Shown: positions 16,668-26,214, counted from the first letter of the stretch. The stretch is 64,000 bases of DNA from Tardiphaga sp051811025 (GCF_051811025.1 NZ_JBPWQE010000001.1:3782001-3846000); one strand, 5' to 3'. Program-made: numbers and translations. The notes: a model not told the origin generated them from the letters alone.

Positions 16668-17081
16668 CTACTTCGACGCCTTCGGCTCGACCTTCTCGAT
16701 CGCGCCGCCGGCATTGCGCCAGGCGGTGAAGCCACCGCCCAGATGCGCCACCGGCTTCAGGCCCATATCGGCAGCGGTCTTGGCCGCCAGCGCTGAGCGC
16801 CAGCCGCTGGCGCAATGGAAAATGAATTTCTTGTCTTCCTGGAAGATCGGCTTGCCGTAGGGACTTTCCGGATCGATCCAGAATTCCAGCATACCGCGGG
16901 TGCAGGAGAACGAGCCAGGGATCTTGCCTTCGCGTTCGATCTCTCGGGGATCGCGGATATCGACGATGACGACGTCAGAGCTCTGCGCAGCCTTCATCAC
17001 GTCTTCGACACTCATGGTCTCGATCTGCGCGTTGGCTTCATCGAGCAGTGCCTTATAGCCGCGGGTAATCGTTTGGGTCAT
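16668..17081 (-). CDS. Single-domain rhodanese-like sulfurtransferase
   Basis: 137 residues forming one rhodanese fold: VVIVDIRDPREIEREGKIPGS and the active-site Cys in FHCASGWRSALAAKTAADMG, followed by HLGGGFTAW. It lacks a signal peptide and is cytosolic. The start codon overlaps the stop of the CoxE-like gene by four bases (ATGA), indicating translational coupling. The substrate is not predictable. Confidence 0.88.
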   Translation of the reverse strand: MTQTITRGYKALLDEANAQIETMSVEDVMKAAQSSDVVIVDIRDPREIEREGKIPGSFSCTRGMLEFWIDPESPYGKPIFQEDKKFIFHCASGWRSALAAKTAADMGLKPVAHLGGGFTAWRNAGGAIEKVEPKASK

Positions 17082-18259
17082 GCTTTTCGCACCAGTTCCT
17101 TCATTGCACCTTCGAGGCCTTCAATCGTCAGCGGATACATCCGCTCGGAGAACAGCCGCCGAATGATGGTCGTGGACTCCGAGTAATCCCAGTGCCGCTT
17201 GGCGACAGGATTGAGCCACACCGCGTTCGGATAGGTCTGCGTGATGCGCTCCAGCCAGACCGAGCCGGACTCTTCGTTCACATGCTCGACCGAACCGCCG
17301 GGCACCATGATCTCGTAAGGCGACATCGAGGCGTCGCCGACGAACACGATCTTGTAGTCATGGGCATATTTGTGCAGCACGTCCCAGGTCGGCGTGCGGT
17401 CCGTGAAGCGGCGCTTGTTCTGCTTCCACACGCCCTCATAGAGGCAGTTGTGGAAGTAGAAATACTCCATGTGCTTGAATTCGCTCTTCGCCGCCGAAAA
17501 CAATTCCTCGACCTGCTCGATATGCGAATCCATGGATCCGCCGATATCGAAGAACACCAGCACCTTGACCGCATTGCGCCGTTCCGGCCGCATATGGACG
17601 TCGAGATAACCGTGATTGGCGGTCTCGCGAATGGTGGTGTCGAGATCGAGCTCATCCGGCGCACCAGTACGGGCAAACTTGCGCAGACGGCGCAGCGCTA
17701 CTTTGATATTGCGGATTCCAAGTTCGACATTGCCGTCGAGATCCTTGAACTCGCGCTTATCCCAGACCTTCACCGCGCGCCGGTGACGGCTTTTCTCCTG
17801 CCCGATACGGATGCCTTCGGGATTGTAGCCTTCGGCGCCAAACGGTGAGGTCCCGGCGGTGCCGATCCATTTGTTGCCGCCCTGATGACGTTCCTTCTGC
17901 TCTTCAAGGCGCTTCCGCAGGGTTTCCATGAGCTTGTCCCAGCCCATGGCCTCGATCTGCTTCTTCTCTTCCTCGGTAAGATATTTCTCGGCGAGCTTCT
18001 TCAGCCACTCGGCGGGAATCTCCGCCTTTTCCATAGCGTCGAGCAGGCTCTCAAGCCCCTTGAAGACCGTGCCGAATACCCGATCGAATTTGTCGAGATT
18101 GCGCTCGTCTTTCACCAGCGCCGCGCGGGACAAATAATAGAAATTCTCCACCGACTGATCAGCGAGGTCGGCGTCGAGCGCCTCCATCAATGTGAGATAT
18201 TCGCGCAGGGTCACCGGGACCTGCGCATCGCGCAGCGATGTGAAGAATTGCAAGAACAT
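17078..18259 (-). CDS. CoxE-like VWA domain protein
   Basis: 393 residues. The N-terminal half is helical; the C-terminal half carries a von Willebrand A domain whose metal site reads FFDIGGSMDSHI (DxGxS instead of the usual DxSxS) and VFVGDASMSPYEI. This is the CoxE/DUF VWA family that works with MoxR-type AAA+ ATPases as metal-insertion or remodelling partners. The likely partner is the MoxR ATPase at 21034, which lies beyond two unrelated genes on the other strand. It is translationally coupled to the rhodanese downstream. Confidence 0.85.
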   Translation of the reverse strand: MFLQFFTSLRDAQVPVTLREYLTLMEALDADLADQSVENFYYLSRAALVKDERNLDKFDRVFGTVFKGLESLLDAMEKAEIPAEWLKKLAEKYLTEEEKKQIEAMGWDKLMETLRKRLEEQKERHQGGNKWIGTAGTSPFGAEGYNPEGIRIGQEKSRHRRAVKVWDKREFKDLDGNVELGIRNIKVALRRLRKFARTGAPDELDLDTTIRETANHGYLDVHMRPERRNAVKVLVFFDIGGSMDSHIEQVEELFSAAKSEFKHMEYFYFHNCLYEGVWKQNKRRFTDRTPTWDVLHKYAHDYKIVFVGDASMSPYEIMVPGGSVEHVNEESGSVWLERITQTYPNAVWLNPVAKRHWDYSESTTIIRRLFSERMYPLTIEGLEGAMKELVRKA

Positions 18260-18563
18260 GATTGACAGATTGCCCGACCACCCGCGCCCGTCAAGGGCCG
18301 GATGTGGTAGAAGCCTACACAGCCCCGTGGCGCGCCACCGCGGCGCACATCCGAAATAAGCGAGATTTGTCAGTCAAACCGGGGCGAATTCCGCTCCGCG
18401 GCATGGTGAAGCAATCGTTTGTCAGATTGCAGGTATTTGTTTCAACAATTCCGGCGTCAGTAACCACGCAGCGCGGTGTCCCGCCATCGGCGGGCATTCT
18501 TAGCTATCGTGAAAGCAACGACGGCCATGGTGATGGCCTGTTTTGCAGTCAACGTAGAATCGA
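18260..18563. other. Intergenic region with no recognised element
   Basis: About 300 bp between the divergent CoxE-like and diguanylate cyclase genes. It should hold both promoters. I found no operator-like palindrome or RNA signal. Confidence 0.4.
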
Positions 18564-20480
18564 ATGACCGTGCCCACGACACCGACCAGCAGTTCGCCGA
18601 GCCGGCTCTCCGCGCCGGGCGTGATCGTCACGCTGTTCGTGCTGGCGATGAGCGCGTGCGTACTCGGTCTTGTCGTCTGGAAGGCGCTCGATGCCCGCCA
18701 AACCGTGCTGGCACAAAGCGAGACCGACAGTCGAAACCTCGCACATTCGCTGGTCGAACATGCTTCGCGCTCGATACAAGCCATCGATATCGCCATGAGC
18801 GGGATGGCGGATCTGCTGAAGTACCAAAACCCGCAGCCGGATCGCTTCAACACGTTTCTGGCCAATACGGCGAATGCGCTGCCACAGCTGCGCGAAATCG
18901 GCGTATTCGATACGCGCGGGAACTGGCGTTATTCCTCGTTGCCGGAAACGCCAACGCACAATAATTCGGACCGCGACTATTTCACCTATCATCGCGATCA
19001 CACCGACTCCAATATCAGGATCAATGCCCCCATCACGTCGCGGCTAACCGGCCGCCCGTCAATCATCCTGTCGAAGCGGATCGACAGCCCCGATGGCACC
19101 TTCAAAGGTGTGCTGACAGGCGCGATCGACAACCAGTACTTCAGCGATTTCTACAAGACATTCCGGATCGGCGAGAGCGGCGGCATCAGCCTGATCCGAA
19201 GCGACGGCATACTGCTGATTCACTGGCCATCGATGGAGGTTGGGAAGGACCTCTCCGGAACTCAGCTCATTCAGACCCGCCTGAAACAGAGTCTGGCGGG
19301 CTTCTACAAGATCGATTCGCCGTTTGACGGTATCGCCAAATATTTCAGCTACGAGCAAACCACGCAGTATCCGCTGATCGTCACAGTCGCCATTCCCGAG
19401 GATCAGGTGCTGGCGACATGGAAGAGCAATCTGCTATCCGACGTTATCGTTGCTTCGGTCCTGCTCTGCACGGTGATCCTGCTCGCCGCACTGCTATCGA
19501 CCCAGTTTCGCTTCCGCCTCAACATGGAAAACGCGCTTCGCGAGCGCGAGTCCCGCTATCGCCTGCTCGCCGACAATATCGCCGATGTTATTATTCTGCT
19601 CGATCGCTTCGGAAATATCGTCTTCGTCTCGCATTCGGTCGAATTCGTTTTGGGGCATAGTCCGAAAGATCTGCTCGGGCGCTCCTGCTTCGAACTGGTG
19701 CATCCGGAAGATGTCGAAGCCGTGAAGGCGGCCAGCGCGCAATTGAAAGATCTCACGGCGAACCGCACCGTGATTTTTCGGACTTATCGTGACGACCAAT
19801 CGCTCGCTTGGGTGGAGGTTAACTTCAAACTGGCCACCCGCGAGATCGATCGCGACAAGGTCGAAATCGTAGGCGTGCTACGCGACGTCACCCTTCGGAA
19901 AAGCATGCAGGACGAGTTGACGTCGTTGAATACAAAGCTCGCCGAACTCGCGACCACTGACGGGCTGACGGGGCTCGCTAACCGCCGCACGCTCGACGGC
20001 TTTCTGCGCCGCGCCTTTGAACAGCACGACGAGATGTCGGTGCTTTTGATCGACGTCGACAACTTCAAAGGCTACAATGACAGCAACGGCCACCAAGCCG
20101 GCGACGACTGTCTGAAACGCGTTGCCGCCGTCATTGCCGATGCCACGATCAATACGCCGGCATTGTCTGCACGCTATGGGGGCGAGGAATTCGCCATCGT
20201 CCTGCCAGACGTATCCGAGGCCGACGCGATCACAATCGCGGAAGCCCTGCGTCTCCGGGTCAGGGCATTGGAGATTCCAAATATGGCATCAACCCGTGGC
20301 CACCTGTCGATCAGTGTCGGCGTCGCGAGCCGGAACAGCCTCACCTCGAACGAGGCCGTCCTGGTCGGCGAGGCCGATCTGGCGCTTTACGAGGCCAAAC
20401 GACGTGGCCGCGATTGCGTGGTCGCCAATTCGGCGCTGCAACGCGAATATTTCAGCGCGGGCTTTTCGCACAACGGCTGA
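18564..20480 (+). CDS. Membrane diguanylate cyclase: dCache-PAS-GGDEF
   Basis: 638 residues. A membrane segment (about 19-40) is followed by a periplasmic double-Cache-type sensor (about 45-285), a second membrane segment (about 289-311), a PAS domain (about 329-445) and a GGDEF domain (about 462-630). The active site is RYGGEEF (GGEEF near residue 539), so it should convert two GTP to cyclic di-GMP. No RxxD inhibitory site is seen five residues before GGEEF, so product feedback may be absent. The ligand of the sensor is unknown. It sits alone on its strand. Confidence 0.9.
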   Translation: MTVPTTPTSSSPSRLSAPGVIVTLFVLAMSACVLGLVVWKALDARQTVLAQSETDSRNLAHSLVEHASRSIQAIDIAMSGMADLLKYQNPQPDRFNTFLANTANALPQLREIGVFDTRGNWRYSSLPETPTHNNSDRDYFTYHRDHTDSNIRINAPITSRLTGRPSIILSKRIDSPDGTFKGVLTGAIDNQYFSDFYKTFRIGESGGISLIRSDGILLIHWPSMEVGKDLSGTQLIQTRLKQSLAGFYKIDSPFDGIAKYFSYEQTTQYPLIVTVAIPEDQVLATWKSNLLSDVIVASVLLCTVILLAALLSTQFRFRLNMENALRERESRYRLLADNIADVIILLDRFGNIVFVSHSVEFVLGHSPKDLLGRSCFELVHPEDVEAVKAASAQLKDLTANRTVIFRTYRDDQSLAWVEVNFKLATREIDRDKVEIVGVLRDVTLRKSMQDELTSLNTKLAELATTDGLTGLANRRTLDGFLRRAFEQHDEMSVLLIDVDNFKGYNDSNGHQAGDDCLKRVAAVIADATINTPALSARYGGEEFAIVLPDVSEADAITIAEALRLRVRALEIPNMASTRGHLSISVGVASRNSLTSNEAVLVGEADLALYEAKRRGRDCVVANSALQREYFSAGFSHNG

Positions 20481-20697
20481 TCCGCCAATTTCCGCCGGGC
20501 CGCCCGGCCCTTCCCCGCCATGATATGTTCTTCGTCATCGCAAAAGGTCCCGCAAAGTGCCCGGAATGGTGGCTGGACCTGACCAATAATTCAATTAAAC
20601 TTCGCCCGGAAACGTGCCGGCAGGTCAAATCGGCCAGCGGCTTAACATCACAACGGGGATGGCGCGGCACCCAGTGTCGCCCGCGAAGGATTGATCC

Positions 20698-20940
20698 ATG
20701 GGAATTCTCGCAGCATTGCTGATCGGTGCCATTGCCGGCTGGTTGGCCGGGTTGATCGTTCGTGGCGCCGGCTTCGGTCTGCTCGGCAATATCGTGATCG
20801 GCATCATCGGCGCACTGGTCGCCGGCTGGCTGCTGCCACGATTGGGCGTGAGCCTTGGCGTCGGGGCGATCCGCGACATCATCAACGCCACCATCGGCGC
20901 GGTGATCGTGCTCGTCATCCTGTCGCTGATCCGGCGCTAA
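20698..20940 (+). CDS. GlsB/YeaQ/YmgE family stress-response membrane protein
   Basis: 80 residues with three hydrophobic Gly-rich segments (ALLIGAIAGWLAGLIVRG, LGNIVIGIIGALVAGWLL, INATIGAVIVLVILSLI). This is the transglycosylase-associated/GlsB family, found in stress-induced small inner-membrane proteins. The ribosome-binding site GAAGGA is a little far but acceptable. Function is not established. Confidence 0.88.
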   Translation: MGILAALLIGAIAGWLAGLIVRGAGFGLLGNIVIGIIGALVAGWLLPRLGVSLGVGAIRDIINATIGAVIVLVILSLIRR

Positions 20941-21033
20941 CGTCGCATCCCCTCACTCTGCGATCGCCTACCGCGATTCCCATCATTTCGGCGGCGCGCG
21001 TCCGCGCGACAAGAAGAACAAGGCAAAGTCTCC

Positions 21034-21876
21034 ATGAAATTTACCGGCACTGAAAACTATGTCGCGACCGATGATCTCAAGGTCGCGGTCAATGCCGCCA
21101 TCGTGCTCGAACGCCCGCTGCTGGTGAAGGGCGAGCCTGGCACCGGAAAGACCGTACTGGCCGAAGAAGTCGCCAAAGCGCTGGGCGCACCGCTGCTGAC
21201 CTGGCACATCAAGTCGACTACAAAGGCGCAGCAGGGCCTGTACGAATACGATGCCGTCTCGCGCCTGCGCGACAGCCAGCTCGGCGATCCCCGCGTCTCA
21301 GACATCGGCAACTACATCAAGCGCGGCAAGCTGTGGGAAGCTTTCACCCACGCAGAGCGACCGGTGCTGCTGATCGATGAAATCGACAAGGCTGACATCG
21401 AATTCCCGAACGACCTTCTGCTCGAGCTCGACCGCATGGAATTCCATGTTTACGAGACCGGCGAGACCATCAAGGCGGCAAAGCGCCCGATCGTGATGAT
21501 CACATCGAACAATGAGAAGGAATTGCCAGACGCGTTTCTGCGCCGTTGCTTCTTCCACTACATCAAGTTCCCCGACATCGACACCATGAACCAGATCGTC
21601 GAGGTCCACTTCCCCGGCATCAAGCATCGCCTCGTTGCCGAAGCGATGCGCATTTTCTTCGAGGTGCGCGATGTGCCCGGCCTCAAGAAGAAGCCATCGA
21701 CATCGGAACTGCTCGACTGGCTGAAGCTGCTGGTCAATGAGGACATGTCGCCGGAGATGCTGCGGGAACGCGACCCGCGCAAGCTGATCCCGCCGCTGCA
21801 TGGCGCGCTGTTAAAGAACGAGCAGGACGTACACCTGTTCGAGCGGCTGGCGTTTTTGAACAGACGGGAAGTCTGA
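21034..21876 (+). CDS. MoxR-family AAA+ ATPase
   Basis: 280 residues with Walker A GEPGTGKT (about residue 31), Walker B VLLIDEIDKAD and sensor motif VMITSNNEKELPDAFLRRC. This is the MoxR subgroup that partners VWA proteins such as CoxE in activating or metallating enzymes. The partner candidate lies at 17078-18259 on the opposite strand. A Rho-independent terminator follows 30 bp downstream. Confidence 0.93.
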   Translation: MKFTGTENYVATDDLKVAVNAAIVLERPLLVKGEPGTGKTVLAEEVAKALGAPLLTWHIKSTTKAQQGLYEYDAVSRLRDSQLGDPRVSDIGNYIKRGKLWEAFTHAERPVLLIDEIDKADIEFPNDLLLELDRMEFHVYETGETIKAAKRPIVMITSNNEKELPDAFLRRCFFHYIKFPDIDTMNQIVEVHFPGIKHRLVAEAMRIFFEVRDVPGLKKKPSTSELLDWLKLLVNEDMSPEMLRERDPRKLIPPLHGALLKNEQDVHLFERLAFLNRREV

Positions 21877-21906
21877 TCCCACCATCGAGGTATGCAGCCT
21901 TCACGG

Positions 21907-21932
21907 AAAACCGCCCTTACGGGCGGTTTTTT
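21907..21932 (+). terminator. Rho-independent terminator after the MoxR gene
   Basis: Perfect 10-bp stem AAAACCGCCC / GGGCGGTTTT with loop TTAC, followed by more T residues. Confidence 0.88.
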
Positions 21933-21962
21933 AATACCTATTCGCAGATATTATCCAATTTC

Positions 21963-22034
21963 AGTATACATAAATTGGTTCTCATCCTTATTTTATTGGA
22001 GTATCGTCCCTTCAAATGCCACTCCTGTATACAG
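21963..22034. promoter_or_regulatory. Paired GTATAC operator candidates of the vanillate operon
   Basis: Two sites share a GTATAC core: AGTATACA at 21963-21970 and the perfect 10-bp palindrome CTGTATACAG at 22025-22034. Their centres are 63 bp apart, close to six helical turns, and they flank AT-rich DNA that should hold the promoter. TGTATACA-like sequences are typical operators of GntR/FCD regulators, and a VanR-type GntR gene lies in the operon. Autoregulation is inferred. Confidence 0.55.
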
Positions 22035-22068
22035 ACAGGACTCAAGAATTGCGCCATGGAGGAACACG

Positions 22069-23118
22069 ATGCCCGCTTCATTCCCGCTGAACGCCTGGTA
22101 CGCCGCCGCCTGGGATGCCGACATCAAGCACCAGCTTTTCCCGCGCACGATCTGCGGCAAGCATGTGGTGATCTACCGACGTTCCGATGGCGGCGTCAGC
22201 GCGCTGGAGGATGCCTGCTGGCACCGACTGGTGCCGCTCTCCAAGGGGCGCCTCGAGGGCGACACGGTCGTCTGCGGCTATCACGGCCTGAAATACAACG
22301 CGCAGGGCCGCTGCACTTTCATGCCTTCGCAGGAGACCATCAATCCCTCCGCTTGCGTGCGCTCCTATCCCGTAGTCGAGCGGCATCGCTTCATCTGGCT
22401 GTGGATGGGCGACCCGGCGCTGGCCGATCCCGCTTTGGTGCCGGACATGCACTGGAATGACGATCCGGAATGGGCCGGCGACGGCAAGACGATTCACGCG
22501 AAGTGCGACTACCGCCTCGTGGTCGACAATCTGATGGACCTTACCCACGAGACCTTCGTGCACGGCTCGAGCATCGGTCAGGACGACGTCGCTGAATCTC
22601 CTTTCGATGTCACCCATGGCGACAAGACCGTCACCGTGACGCGCTGGATGAAGGGCATCGAAGCGCCGCCATTCTGGGCTGCGCAGCTGCAGAAACCCGG
22701 CCCAGTCGATCGCTGGCAGATCATCCACTTCCAGGCGCCCAGCACGGTGAATATCGACGTCGGCGTCGCACCGGCCGGAACCGGCGCGCCGGAAGGCGAT
22801 CGCTCGCAGGGCGTCAACGGCTTCGTGCTCAACACCATGACGCCGGAAACCGAGACCACCTGCCACTATTTCTGGGCCTTTGTGCGCAACCACCGCATCA
22901 CCGAGCAGAAGATCACCACGGAAATCCGCGAAGGCGTTTCCGGCATCTTCCGCGAGGACGAGATCATTCTCGAAGCGCAGCAGAAGGCGATGAACGAGAA
23001 CCCCGATCGCGTATTTTACAACCTCAATATCGATGCCGGCGCCATGTGGTGCCGACGGGTGATCGACCGCATGGTGGCGAAGGAAACTACGCCGCCCAAA
23101 ATGCAGGCCGCGGAGTGA
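22069..23118 (+). CDS. vanA: Vanillate O-demethylase oxygenase subunit
   Basis: 349 residues from ATG 22069 with GGAGGA upstream; the longer frame from 21892 crosses the terminator and operators and is rejected. The Rieske [2Fe-2S] ligands are Cys50, His52, Cys69 and His72. The mononuclear iron site has His160 and His165 with bridging Asp157 (DNLMDLTHETFVH). It resembles VanA, which removes the O-methyl group of vanillate to give protocatechuate and formaldehyde, using electrons from VanB. A related aromatic methyl ether could be the true substrate. Confidence 0.88.
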   Translation: MPASFPLNAWYAAAWDADIKHQLFPRTICGKHVVIYRRSDGGVSALEDACWHRLVPLSKGRLEGDTVVCGYHGLKYNAQGRCTFMPSQETINPSACVRSYPVVERHRFIWLWMGDPALADPALVPDMHWNDDPEWAGDGKTIHAKCDYRLVVDNLMDLTHETFVHGSSIGQDDVAESPFDVTHGDKTVTVTRWMKGIEAPPFWAAQLQKPGPVDRWQIIHFQAPSTVNIDVGVAPAGTGAPEGDRSQGVNGFVLNTMTPETETTCHYFWAFVRNHRITEQKITTEIREGVSGIFREDEIILEAQQKAMNENPDRVFYNLNIDAGAMWCRRVIDRMVAKETTPPKMQAAE

Positions 23119-23122
23119 GACC

Positions 23123-23878
23123 ATGAGCGAACGCGATACCGAACGCTCCGTCTCGCAGACCGTCCGTGCGCAGCTGGCACTGCGCGACATGATCCTGTCC
23201 GGGACACTGCGTCCGGGCGAGCGCATCAGCGAATTGCAGGCTGTCGATATCACCGGCGTCTCGCGCACGCCGGTACGGCTCGCGCTGGTGCGGCTGGAGG
23301 ATGAAGGCCTGCTACAGGCAATCCCATCCGGCGGCTTCATGGTGAAGGCATTTTCCGAGCGCGACATTCTCGACTCGATCGAACTGCGCGGCACGCTGGA
23401 AGGCCTCGCAGCCCGCTTCGCCGCGGAGCGCGGCGCCAGCGCCCGCAATCTCGAACCGTTGAAGGAGTGTCTGGCCGATCTGGATCAATTGGTGCGGCAG
23501 GATCCGATCTCGGTCGAGGCCTTTTCAGCCTATGTGACAATGAATGCCCGCTTCCATGCGCTGCTGACCGACCTCTCCGGCAGTGCACCGGTGATCCGGC
23601 AGATCGACCGGGTGTCGGCGATGCCGTTTGCCTCGCCCAGCGCCTTCGTGATGGCGCAGTCGGCCCTGCCGGAAGCGCACAACATCCTGCTGATCGGCCA
23701 AGAACATCACCGCATCGTCGTCGACGCCATCGAAAATCGCGAAGGTGCGCGCGCCGAGGCGATCATGCGCGAACATGCGCGGCTCGCCGTGCGCAATCTG
23801 CGGCTGGCACTGCGCAATCGCAGCCATCTCGATCTGCTGCCTGCACTGGCATTGCTGACCTCGACACCGGCGGATTGA
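23123..23878 (+). CDS. vanR: GntR-family regulator of the vanillate operon
   Basis: 251 residues: winged-helix GntR domain at about 10-75 (ILSGTLRPGERISELQ ... VSRTPVRLALVRLE) and an FCD ligand-binding domain at about 85-225. It starts four bases after vanA and ends 12 bases before vanB, so all three form one operon. In known systems VanR is a repressor released by vanillate. The GTATAC palindromes before vanA are its likely operators. Confidence 0.85.
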   Translation: MSERDTERSVSQTVRAQLALRDMILSGTLRPGERISELQAVDITGVSRTPVRLALVRLEDEGLLQAIPSGGFMVKAFSERDILDSIELRGTLEGLAARFAAERGASARNLEPLKECLADLDQLVRQDPISVEAFSAYVTMNARFHALLTDLSGSAPVIRQIDRVSAMPFASPSAFVMAQSALPEAHNILLIGQEHHRIVVDAIENREGARAEAIMREHARLAVRNLRLALRNRSHLDLLPALALLTSTPAD

Positions 23879-23890
23879 CGGAGACCTTTC

Positions 23891-24868
23891 ATGCGTTTTG
23901 CAGAACACTGGATGGGATGCCGCGTCGAGGCCACGCGCAATGTGGCGCCGAACATTCGCGAGATCACGCTGAAGCCGGACACACCGCTGCCGTCCTACCC
24001 TCTCGGCAGCCACATCAATGTCAGCCTCCTGATCGACGGCCAGCCACAGACGCGATCCTATTCGCTGGTGGGAGAACGCAGCAACGAGTCGCTGCGGATC
24101 GCTGTGCGGCTGGCACCGGATAGCCGCGGCGGCTCCAAAGCCATGTGGGCACTGCAGGTCGGCGCACGGCTGGAGATCTCCAGCCCGTCATCGCTCTACG
24201 ACATCGACTGGAATCGGGGGACATATTGCCTGATCGCCGGCGGCATCGGCATTACGCCGATCACCGGCATTGCCGCAGCGCTCCACAGCAAAGCCATCGA
24301 TCTGCAGCTGCATTATGCGGTGAAGGCTCGCAACGAAGCCGCCTACCTCGAAGAACTATCGACGCTGCTCGGCGACCGCCTGACGGTGCACGCCAGCCAT
24401 GAAGGCGCACGATTGGATTTCGCCGCGACCTTTGCTGCCTTGCCTCACGATGCCATCGTCATCCTTTGCGGCCCGATGCGGATGCTGGAAGCAGCCCGGC
24501 GCGAATGGAACGCTGCCGGGCGCGCGCCCGCTGATCTGCGCTATGAAACATTCGGCTCCAGCGGTCTCCTGCCAACTACGGAATTTCGCGTTCGGTTGAA
24601 GGGCAGCGGCGCGGAGATCGTGGTGCCGCAGAGCCGCTCGATGCTGGCAGCGCTCAACGAGGCCGGCTTCGAGGTGATGTCGGACTGCGAACGCGGCGAA
24701 TGCGGGGTCTGCGCCATCGACGTTCTCGCCGTCGATGGCGAAATCGATCATCGCGACGTGTTCTTCAGCGATCACCAGAAGAGCGGCAATACGAAGATCT
24801 GTCCCTGCGTCTCGCGCGTCATCGGCACGGTGACGGTGGATACGTTGTATCAGCCGGACGCTGTCTGA
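23891..24868 (+). CDS. vanB: Vanillate O-demethylase reductase subunit
   Basis: 325 residues in class IA reductase order: an FMN-binding ferredoxin-reductase-like barrel (RSYSLVGE near residue 55), an NAD-binding domain (LIAGGIGITPI; ILCGPMRML) and a C-terminal plant-type [2Fe-2S] domain with CERGECGVC and a later CPC. It passes electrons from NADH to VanA. The order vanA-vanR-vanB, with the regulator between the subunits, is less common than vanAB. Confidence 0.92.
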   Translation: MRFAEHWMGCRVEATRNVAPNIREITLKPDTPLPSYPLGSHINVSLLIDGQPQTRSYSLVGERSNESLRIAVRLAPDSRGGSKAMWALQVGARLEISSPSSLYDIDWNRGTYCLIAGGIGITPITGIAAALHSKAIDLQLHYAVKARNEAAYLEELSTLLGDRLTVHASHEGARLDFAATFAALPHDAIVILCGPMRMLEAARREWNAAGRAPADLRYETFGSSGLLPTTEFRVRLKGSGAEIVVPQSRSMLAALNEAGFEVMSDCERGECGVCAIDVLAVDGEIDHRDVFFSDHQKSGNTKICPCVSRVIGTVTVDTLYQPDAV

Positions 24869-24871
24869 CCG

Positions 24872-26095
24872 TCAGCGTTCACCGCGCAGCGACGCAATCA
24901 TCGACATGATCGCGAGCAGGATGACCACGGCGCCATAGACATAGGCCACGACGGCCAGTCCGGCATATGGCACAGCCACGCCTGCAGCGAGTGCCGGCAG
25001 GCTGAAGGCCAGATAGGACAACACATAGAACGCCGCCAGCAAACCGGCGCGCTGATGCGCCTCGGCGGTCGGCAGCAGCGTGCTCAGCGAGCCGGCGAAG
25101 GACGCACCAAAGCCGAAACCTGCGATCACGGAACCCGCGAACAGGATCACGACGCTGTGCTGCCAGATGCCAAGCAGCGAGATGAGGACGCCCAGCGACA
25201 ACACCGCAGTGCCGAGCACGAGCAGCCGCCGAGCCGGCAGTTGCCGGAGCGCGCCCACAGTGAGCGCAGCCGATAACATCAACGTGGCAACAACAACACC
25301 ACCGACCCATGGTGCGGAGACGCCCATCGTCGTTGCCACCACCGTGGGCATCAAGGACAGGGAAAAGCCGCCCAACGCCCATGTGGCGACAGTGGCCGGC
25401 GCAACGCGCAGCAGCGCGGCGCGCGATTGCGCGGGCACGCGCACATGCGGTCGCAACGAGGCCAGCGCACCCGATTTGCGCGACACGGTCTCCGGCATCA
25501 CGAACAGCAGCACGATCATCACGGCCGTCAGCGCGAATAGAACCTCATAGACCAGATGCAGCGGATCGGGCGCGAAGGTGACGAGCGCCGCCGCGCCGAG
25601 CGCCCCGACCATCAGGCCGAGAAACGCCGTGACGCTGTTGAGCAAGGGTCCGCGCTTGCGGTCGGTATCGAGGATCGCAGCGCCCAATGCCGTTGTCGCC
25701 GTGCCGACGCAAAGGCCCTGCACGGCACGCGCCAGGATCAATTGCCCGACATCGCTGGCATAGGAGAACAGCACCATCGCGATGGCATTGAGCAGCAGAC
25801 CGCCGAGAATGACCGGACGGCGTCCGACATAATCGGACAGGCCGCCGACCGTCAGCAGCGCGGTCAGCAGGCTGATTGCATAGACCGCGAACACCAGCGT
25901 GATCATCAGCGGCGAGAGCTGCATCGACTGTTGGTAGAGCCGGTACAGCGGCGTCACCGCGCTACTGCTGGCCGCAACCAGCGCGGCCCCGGCAAAACTG
26001 AATGCCGTCATGGCCGATGGCTTCAACACCCAACCGGCTCTGGCTGGTGATGCTTGAGCATTGGAAACACGCGTTTTTTCGGCGCTGCCTTGCAT
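24872..26095 (-). CDS. MFS transporter, probable efflux or uptake permease
   Basis: 407 residues with about 12 membrane segments and the MFS motif GGLSDYVGRRPVILGG between segments 2 and 3. The start has AGGAATGAGCT upstream. It is divergent from a TetR gene with a shared palindrome between them, the usual layout of a substrate-induced exporter. Its stop is three bases from the vanB stop, so its transcript converges on the vanillate operon. The substrate is unknown. Confidence 0.85.
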   Translation of the reverse strand: MQGSAEKTRVSNAQASPARAGWVLKPSAMTAFSFAGAALVAASSSAVTPLYRLYQQSMQLSPLMITLVFAVYAISLLTALLTVGGLSDYVGRRPVILGGLLLNAIAMVLFSYASDVGQLILARAVQGLCVGTATTALGAAILDTDRKRGPLLNSVTAFLGLMVGALGAAALVTFAPDPLHLVYEVLFALTAVMIVLLFVMPETVSRKSGALASLRPHVRVPAQSRAALLRVAPATVATWALGGFSLSLMPTVVATTMGVSAPWVGGVVVATLMLSAALTVGALRQLPARRLLVLGTAVLSLGVLISLLGIWQHSVVILFAGSVIAGFGFGASFAGSLSTLLPTAEAHQRAGLLAAFYVLSYLAFSLPALAAGVAVPYAGLAVVAYVYGAVVILLAIMSMIASLRGER

Positions 26096-26149
26096 AGCTC
26101 ATTCCTAAAAGCTAAATAGTTGCATTAGGCATCTAGGTTGCCCGAGACC

Positions 26150-26172
26150 TTAATGCAAATATTTTGCGTTAA
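26150..26172. promoter_or_regulatory. TetR operator candidate between the MFS and TetR genes
   Basis: A 23-bp palindrome with half-sites TTAATGCAAA and TTTGCGTTAA separated by TAT has one mismatch. A second related half-site, TTGCATTA, lies at 26120-26127. The position between divergent MFS and TetR genes fits autoregulation plus control of the transporter. Confidence 0.6.
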
Positions 26173-26214
26173 GAATCTCATTTTTTGTACATGCCAAGGC
26201 TGCCGGAGAACGAA

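Noticed and set aside
22078..23448. 456-residue open frame on the - strand
   Set aside because: Antisense to vanA/vanR, His/Arg-rich composition without any recognisable domain.
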